Shown: piece after piece, positions 58,790 to 64,000 of the stretch | Layout: every line of letters begins with the position of its first letter | How positions within the stretch are numbered: position 1 is the stretch's first letter | Translations under genes and position numbers: made by a program | NCBI GenBank assembly: GCA_949419965.1 | Contig: CASPAC010000003.1 | Span: 1 to 64,000 of the forward strand | Source: Bacteroidales bacterium | Lineage (GTDB): Bacteria; Bacteroidota; Bacteroidia; Bacteroidales; Rikenellaceae | DNA length: 64,000 nucleotides | Reading direction: 5' to 3' | The notes under the pieces: generated by a model | Told to the model about the DNA's origin: nothing | Database searches by the model: none | The model's input: the letters and a program-made list of their open reading frames with translations, nothing else

Positions 58790-60853
58790 ATGAAAAAAGC
58801 ATTCATCATATTTTCCGCCTTGGCCCTCGCAACGACGGGTCTGACTTCTTGTGCGGATTGGTTGGAGATGCCGCCTTACAACGAGACCAACACGGAGAAG
58901 ATCTTCTCCAGCGAGGAGACGGCCGAAATGTACGTCGAGGGTTGCTACCGCGGCATGATTTCCAAGGAGATGTATTACCAGCTCGGTTCGGGCGACAGCG
59001 TGATCCACGCTTCGGAGGATGCCGCCGGCGGTTCGAAGAACGCGTTGAGCAACTTCTTCTACGACTCGAAGTCGCCCTATACCCTTACCACCAGTTATAA
59101 GGAGTCCTACCGCATCATCGAGGCGACCAACATCGGTATCGACCGCCTCTCGAAGATGCCCGAGAGCGACAAGCGCAACGCCCTGCTGGCCGAGTGCTAC
59201 TGCATCCGCGCTTTCATGTACTACAACCTCATCCGCATCTACGGCGACATGCCTGCCGTATGGCAGCCCATGGAGTCGATGGATCCCGAAGCCGAAGAGA
59301 CGTTCTATCCCCATCGTGCTTCGCGCGACGAGATCTACGATCATGTGATCGCCGACATGCTGGGTTCGATCGATTGCCTGCCTGCCAAGGCCGAGGGAGC
59401 CTACGGCGGTTCGGTGCAGCGTCTGACGCGCGACGGCGCCTACGCCTTGCTGGCCCGCATCGCGCTCTACGCCGCCGGCTACTCGCTCCGCTGGGATTTG
59501 CAGACGCTCGACCCCGCCACCATGAAGGTTGCGCGCCGCAGCGATGAGAACCGCGTGCGCGAACTCTACCAGATCGCCAGCGACGCCTGCGAGAAAGTCA
59601 TGGGCATGGCCGGCAACGGCCTGGTGCAGCCGTCGGGCAAGATGACCGCCTACCAGAACTTGTGGTACAGTTACGACAGCCGTTCGTTCTCCACTTCGAA
59701 CCTCGAAATGTTGTGGCAGCAGGCTTGCTACGGCAAGAACACCAACTCCGATTTCAACCGCTACGCCCACCCCGGCTGCCGCTATGGCATCTACGGCACC
59801 GAGAAGGCCATGCAGATCGTCCTGCCGACCTATTATCTGTCGTTCGACGAGAAAGACCAGCGCCGCGACGTTACTTGCACGCCATATAGCAGCTACTCCA
59901 TGACCGGCAAGAACCTCGAAGACGTGGTGCTGGTCGGCACGACCTACTCGTGCATCACGCTCGGCAAGTTCCGCCAGCAGTGGCGCGTGCAGTCGGTCTC
60001 GGCCGCCAAGGAGATGAACATGGACATCCCCATCCTGCGTTATGCCGATGTGCTGCTGGGTTATGCCGAGGCGCAGAACTTCTTGAACAATGGCCCTACG
60101 GGTGCCGCCATCGATGCGCTCCAGCAGGTGCGTGCCCGTGCCGGCATCGGCGACATGGCCGTGCCGTCCGACATGGAGGGCTTTACCGAGGCGCTCGCCC
60201 AGGAGCGTAAATGGGAGTTCGCCGGCGAGCTGTGGCTGCGCACCGACCTCATCCGCATGGGCCAGCTTACCAAGCAGGTGCTCGCCACCCAGACTTCCAT
60301 GCGTCAGCTGTCGGCCCAGGAAGGCGACTATTCCAATACGCCGACTTACCGGCTTTACAAGTTGACGGCCGATCCCCAGAAGTGGGCCGACAACTCGGTG
60401 CTGGCCATCGACCACATCGACATTACCGACCCCGCCGAAGTGGCTGTCGTATCGGTCGCACCCACTCTTACCGAGCCGGGCAAAGCCGCTTACCAGGCCG
60501 CTCTGAAGCCTATCGTCGAGGCGCACGGCTATGCGTGGGACGAGAAGGACAAGTGGTATGCCTGCAACATGTTCGAGGGTATGGTTTCCGACTTCAACAA
60601 CAATTGCCGCAAGGCCGTCGGCTTTACCACCAACAAGGTGCACGTGGGCGTCAACATCGCCGAGTCGCCCACCGGCAAGAAGTTCAACAAGGACAAGTAC
60701 CCCGTGTGGATCTACACCGATGACAATTCGGACGGCATCTACTACGGGTTCAAGGAGAATTGCTGCGAGCTGCTGCCGCTGGCCGATGCGTCGGCAGGGC
60801 ATCCCCGCGTAGACAACCCCAACTTGAGCCAGCACCCCGGCTACCTCCAGTAA
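58790..60853 (+). CDS. SusD-like surface glycan-binding lipoprotein
   Basis: 687 aa. Lipoprotein signal MKKAFIIFSALALATTGL ends in TSC. The TPR-like SusD fold shows MPPYNETNTEKIFSSEETAEMYV near the N-terminus, AECYCIRAFMYYNLIRIYGDMP in the middle, and LLGYAEAQNFLNN plus the EALAQERKWEFAGE motif. It caps SusC and captures glycan at the surface. At 687 residues it is longer than many SusD proteins, with an extended loop region between about 500 and 640. Confidence 0.95.
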   Translation: MKKAFIIFSALALATTGLTSCADWLEMPPYNETNTEKIFSSEETAEMYVEGCYRGMISKEMYYQLGSGDSVIHASEDAAGGSKNALSNFFYDSKSPYTLTTSYKESYRIIEATNIGIDRLSKMPESDKRNALLAECYCIRAFMYYNLIRIYGDMPAVWQPMESMDPEAEETFYPHRASRDEIYDHVIADMLGSIDCLPAKAEGAYGGSVQRLTRDGAYALLARIALYAAGYSLRWDLQTLDPATMKVARRSDENRVRELYQIASDACEKVMGMAGNGLVQPSGKMTAYQNLWYSYDSRSFSTSNLEMLWQQACYGKNTNSDFNRYAHPGCRYGIYGTEKAMQIVLPTYYLSFDEKDQRRDVTCTPYSSYSMTGKNLEDVVLVGTTYSCITLGKFRQQWRVQSVSAAKEMNMDIPILRYADVLLGYAEAQNFLNNGPTGAAIDALQQVRARAGIGDMAVPSDMEGFTEALAQERKWEFAGELWLRTDLIRMGQLTKQVLATQTSMRQLSAQEGDYSNTPTYRLYKLTADPQKWADNSVLAIDHIDITDPAEVAVVSVAPTLTEPGKAAYQAALKPIVEAHGYAWDEKDKWYACNMFEGMVSDFNNNCRKAVGFTTNKVHVGVNIAESPTGKKFNKDKYPVWIYTDDNSDGIYYGFKENCCELLPLADASAGHPRVDNPNLSQHPGYLQ

Positions 60854-60872
60854 GCCGTCGGCAAGCATGTGC

Positions 60873-60896
60873 GGGAGCCTTCCGCGGAAGGCTCCC
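60873..60896 (+). repeat. Intercistronic 24-bp palindrome between susD and the PL1 gene
   Basis: A perfect inverted repeat with 12-nt half GGGAGCCTTCCG, able to form a 10-bp stem with a 4-nt loop, 20 nt after the susD stop. No T-run follows (CATTAAAA). It may stabilise the upstream susCD message or partly terminate transcription, giving less of the downstream enzymes. Confidence 0.55.
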
Positions 60897-60933
60897 CATT
60901 AAAATCACAAACGAATAATCGAGTTTTAGAACC

Positions 60934-62502
60934 ATGAAACGTTATATTGCATATATTATCTGCGCGCTGTTTACCGTCGCCTTAGGGGGAGGATGCGGCG
61001 ACGATAAGACCGAAATCCGGGTCGTCGAACCCGAAGGGCAGTTCCCCGACTACGGCGAGACGCTGGCGTTCCCCGGTGCCGTAGGTTTCGGGCGGTTCGC
61101 CACGGGCGGCCGCGGCGGCGAGGTCTTCCACGTCACTACGACCGATCTGACTGGCGACGGCTCCATCTCCGACGCCGTCAGCAAGTCGGGCCGCATCATC
61201 GTCTTCGACGTTGCCGGCCGCATCGATCTGAACAAGGGAACGCTCGTGCTGAAGAGCAATCAGACCCTGCTGTTCCAGACTGCACCCGCTCCGGGTATCG
61301 TGATCTACAACGGCCGCGTTTCTTCGTCGGGCGCTTCGAACGTCATCGTGCGCTACATGCGCGTGCGCTGCGGCCGTCAGGTCGACAGCAAGGACAACAT
61401 GGACGCTGTGGGCCTGGCCAGCGGCAAGGATGTGATCTACGACCATTGCTCCTTCACGTGGGGCACCGACGAGTGCTTCTCGATCAATACCGACAACAAG
61501 GGCACGCGTCCGCAGAACATCACTATCCAGAACTGCATCATCGGCCAGGGCTGCATGAACCACTCGTGCGGCGGTCTGATTCAGACCGGCGACAAGGAGG
61601 GTGTGACCATCTACCGCAATTTGCTGATCGACAACAAGACCCGCAATTTCAAGATCAAGGGTCTGAACCAGTATGTCAACAACGTCGTCTACAACTGGGG
61701 CAACGGCGCCGCCTACAACATGGGCGGCGACTCGGCGGGCCACTCCGACACGCAGATCGAAAACAACTACTTCATCAAGGGTCCGGCCTGGACGTGGGAG
61801 AACTTCGGCATCGACGACATCAAGGCCAAATGGCCCAACGACTGGGAAGCCATGCTTCAGAATCCCGACATTGCGAGCGAAACGACCCCGGGCAAATACT
61901 ATGAGATCCTGCGTCAGGTGACGCCCACGCCTCCGTTCATCGGCGGCGACGGCGACGGCGATTTCGACACCTACTGCGTGGGCAACTTCTACGACGACAA
62001 TCTCGACGGCCAGCTCAACGGTATCGAATTGACGCAGGAGAACTGGGATCAGTACTGCTCGGCTCAGCCCGTCTTTCTTTCGGCTCCCGCACGACTGCAT
62101 CCTGCTCTGCCGGAAATGATGACGGCTGCCGAAGCCTACGAGTGGATCGTCGAAAACGTAGGCCCTACGCTGCCCGCCCGCGACCGCGTGGATGCCTTCA
62201 TGCTTGAGGAGCTGAAGTCGCTGGGCACGAAGGGTACCATCCTGCGCGACCAGCGCAAGGCGCCCCAGTACCGCTATGACGATGGCACGAGCGTCTACAA
62301 CGCATGGATGAACGATTTCGCTACGCCCGTAACGGTCGCTCCCGCCCTCGACACCGACGGCGACGGCATGCCCGACGAGTGGGAGGATGCCCACGGTCTG
62401 GACAAGAACGATCCGTCCGACGCCGCCAAGCTCGCCGAGAACGGCTACTCCAACGTCGAAAACTACTTCTTCGAGCTGGAAGCCAAGATTGCCAACAACT
62501 AA
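60934..62502 (+). CDS. Pectate lyase, polysaccharide lyase family 1, lipoprotein
   Basis: 522 aa. The N-terminus has a lipobox (VALGGGC, Cys near 21). The parallel beta-helix begins FPGAVGFGRFATGGRGGEVFHVT, common in Bacteroidota PL1 enzymes, with VIYDHCSFTWGTDECFSI and NTRN/KIKGLNQYVNNV segments later. A C-terminal calcium-binding stretch is PALDTDGDGMPDEWEDAHG (about 470-490). It would cleave galacturonan at the surface by beta-elimination. It is third in the susC operon, 80 nt after susD across a palindrome. Confidence 0.88.
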   Translation: MKRYIAYIICALFTVALGGGCGDDKTEIRVVEPEGQFPDYGETLAFPGAVGFGRFATGGRGGEVFHVTTTDLTGDGSISDAVSKSGRIIVFDVAGRIDLNKGTLVLKSNQTLLFQTAPAPGIVIYNGRVSSSGASNVIVRYMRVRCGRQVDSKDNMDAVGLASGKDVIYDHCSFTWGTDECFSINTDNKGTRPQNITIQNCIIGQGCMNHSCGGLIQTGDKEGVTIYRNLLIDNKTRNFKIKGLNQYVNNVVYNWGNGAAYNMGGDSAGHSDTQIENNYFIKGPAWTWENFGIDDIKAKWPNDWEAMLQNPDIASETTPGKYYEILRQVTPTPPFIGGDGDGDFDTYCVGNFYDDNLDGQLNGIELTQENWDQYCSAQPVFLSAPARLHPALPEMMTAAEAYEWIVENVGPTLPARDRVDAFMLEELKSLGTKGTILRDQRKAPQYRYDDGTSVYNAWMNDFATPVTVAPALDTDGDGMPDEWEDAHGLDKNDPSDAAKLAENGYSNVENYFFELEAKIANN

Positions 62503-62515
62503 TGCTTAAAAAACG

Positions 62516-64000
62516 ATGAAAAAACAGATAATTTCGTGCGCCGCCGCGGCGTTGGCTTTCGTCGGCTTTGCGGGATGCGAAAAGACGAACATCGAATACG
62601 TTACCAAACCCACGACCATGACCGTCGGGGAGGTGGTCGAGTGCGAGTTGAACCCCGCGCTTCCCGAGCCGGGCGACAACCTCTACGTCAACGGTTATCG
62701 TTGTCCGATCCTGCCTACCGGCGAGGCCGGTTTCCACAACATCCCCGGAGCCGAGCAGTATGTGGTGCACACCCAGGAGGCCGTCATGGTCGAGGGCACC
62801 AAAGTCGGTTTCGGCATCCCTTCGACGCAGACCTACCGTGAGGGCGGTCTCTCCAAGGCTGCCTGCCCGCTCTATGCGCTTACCGACAATGCCGGGTTGG
62901 CGCATATCGTCTTCAAGCCCGCCGTGGGTGCTTTGAAAATCGTCATCCCGCCTTCGGGCGAGGAGGCGTTCAAGGAGATTTCCAGCGTCGAGATCACTTG
63001 CAAGGCTTATGTGCTGACCAGCGATTTGCAGGTCGATGCCGCTACGGACGAAACCTACATCTTGGGCAATGCCACGCAGAAACTGACAGTCAACGGCACG
63101 ATCAACATCCTCAACGGCGCCGAGGTCTACTGCGCCATGCCGCCCATGCGGTTCCTCGAAGACCTGACCGTCAAGCTCGTCAACGAGAAGGTCACGCAGA
63201 CGCTTCCCCTGAAGGTGCAGGGCCAGTACATCGAGCGCGGCAAGGCGTTGGCCGTCGCTGTCGAGCCGCAGTGGAAGGTGCTCACGCCCTACTACGGTTC
63301 GGCGAACTGCATCGTCGTAGCGCCCGGCAGCACCGAAGTCGAGTTCGATTGTGCGCCGCATACTTCCGAGTCGCTGACTTACGCCTATACCAAGAACGAC
63401 AAGGGCGAGTTGCTGCCGCCCGCCGATGAGGCTGCCCAGCCGCTCGCATCCAAGGCCGAGGTGCTTTGGAACGACGTCTCCAAGGACTTCATCACAGGCG
63501 TGCAGCTGACCAACGGCAAGAAGTCGATCAAGGCCAAGCTCTCGGGCGAAAAGGGCAATGCGCTGGTCGCCATCCGCGATACCAAGGGCAATATCTTGTG
63601 GTCGTTCCACATTTGGGTAACCGGCATCGCCGATCACGATTACGGCAACGGGTATACCGTCATGGATCGCAACCTGGGTGCCGTGTCGATCGTGCCGGGC
63701 ACCTACCAGGCCAACAGCCTCCTCTACCAGTGGGGCCGCAAGGATCCGTTCCCCAGCGGCGATGCTTCGGCCAGCGCTTCCGCTTCCCACAAGCTCTACA
63801 AGGAGTCGGGCGAGACGTCGCTCGAAACGGCCGTGGCAAGCAACAGCACCAACGGTACGGTGGCTTATGCCGTGGCCCATCCTACGACCTACATCAAGTA
63901 CAAGAGCAAGTCATCGTCGGGCAACTACATCGGCAACGACTGGATGATCGTCTACAACGATGCTTTGTGGGGCAACCCGACCGGCTTCGACAACCCCGAT
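62516..64000 (+). CDS. Surface lipoprotein, candidate glycan-binding protein with FISUMP-type domain (3' end outside window)
   Basis: The first 495 residues are visible; no stop is reached. Signal MKKQIISCAAAALAFVGFAGC has a clear lipobox (Cys near 21). Residues about 25-250 resemble fimbrillin-like or FN-like beta domains. From about 375 the sequence TVMDRNLGA and LLYQWGRKDPFPSG matches the Fibrobacter succinogenes major paralogous (FISUMP) domain. Position as the fourth gene after SusCD and PL1 is where surface glycan-binding proteins usually lie. The ligand is unknown. It starts 13 nt after the PL1 stop. Confidence 0.8.
   Translation, partial: MKKQIISCAAAALAFVGFAGCEKTNIEYVTKPTTMTVGEVVECELNPALPEPGDNLYVNGYRCPILPTGEAGFHNIPGAEQYVVHTQEAVMVEGTKVGFGIPSTQTYREGGLSKAACPLYALTDNAGLAHIVFKPAVGALKIVIPPSGEEAFKEISSVEITCKAYVLTSDLQVDAATDETYILGNATQKLTVNGTINILNGAEVYCAMPPMRFLEDLTVKLVNEKVTQTLPLKVQGQYIERGKALAVAVEPQWKVLTPYYGSANCIVVAPGSTEVEFDCAPHTSESLTYAYTKNDKGELLPPADEAAQPLASKAEVLWNDVSKDFITGVQLTNGKKSIKAKLSGEKGNALVAIRDTKGNILWSFHIWVTGIADHDYGNGYTVMDRNLGAVSIVPGTYQANSLLYQWGRKDPFPSGDASASASASHKLYKESGETSLETAVASNSTNGTVAYAVAHPTTYIKYKSKSSSGNYIGNDWMIVYNDALWGNPTGFDNPD

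Overview
This is a GC-rich chromosomal window from a member of the Bacteroidota, most likely a gut Bacteroidales close to Alistipes/Rikenellaceae. Supporting signs are a SusC/SusD pair, a BAT (aerotolerance) operon, DUF4290, DUF4492 and DUF3108 proteins, many signal-peptide lipoproteins, and the Bacteroidota promoter element TAnnTTTG upstream of most transcription units. The genus is an inference; the phylum is well supported.

Layout. 1-5137: a partial initiator tRNA, then a five-gene minus-strand cluster for a heterodisulfide-reductase-like, quinone-linked iron-sulfur complex. 5291-9728: a predicted secreted protein, then a minus-strand run of a thioredoxin-fold lipoprotein, lpxH, thyA and folA. 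10099-13679: a PCMD-type lipoprotein, hpf, a XerC-type recombinase and a flavin reductase. 13763-15268: three small genes resembling a phage lysis cassette. 15349-15708: RNase P RNA (minus). 15846-21543: the moxR/DUF58/BAT operon (minus). 21724-32467: a GH43 enzyme, a PcrA/UvrD helicase, a glycosyltransferase, nth, an S41 peptidase, a DUF3108 protein and recG. 32506-36685: DUF4290, an unusual sigma-54 activator, a HAD phosphatase and nhaC. 36732-39766: DUF4492-cydA-cydB, followed by fabI on the minus strand.

41040-64000 is a large pectin locus for rhamnogalacturonan I (RG-I). One unit encodes a carbohydrate esterase-GH105 fusion, a PL11 rhamnogalacturonan lyase and a GH28 glycosidase. A second encodes another GH28 followed by the whole L-rhamnose pathway (rhaB, rhaA, fucO, rhaT, rhaD) and an AraC-type regulator. 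A third encodes SusC, SusD, a PL1 pectate lyase and a surface lipoprotein that runs off the window. The likely flow is surface capture and cleavage by SusCD, PL1 and the lipoprotein; periplasmic deacetylation and cleavage by the esterase-GH105, PL11 and GH28 proteins; uptake of rhamnose by RhaT; and conversion to DHAP plus L-lactaldehyde, with FucO reducing the aldehyde to 1,2-propanediol.

I see no CRISPR array, insertion sequence, rRNA or complete prophage. The observations most worth checking are the Hdr-like complex with one degenerate CCG site, the DNA-binding-domain-less sigma-54 activator with a shortened receiver, the candidate unimolecular spanin cassette, and the genes whose promoter box ends 4 nt before the start codon (predicted leaderless mRNAs).
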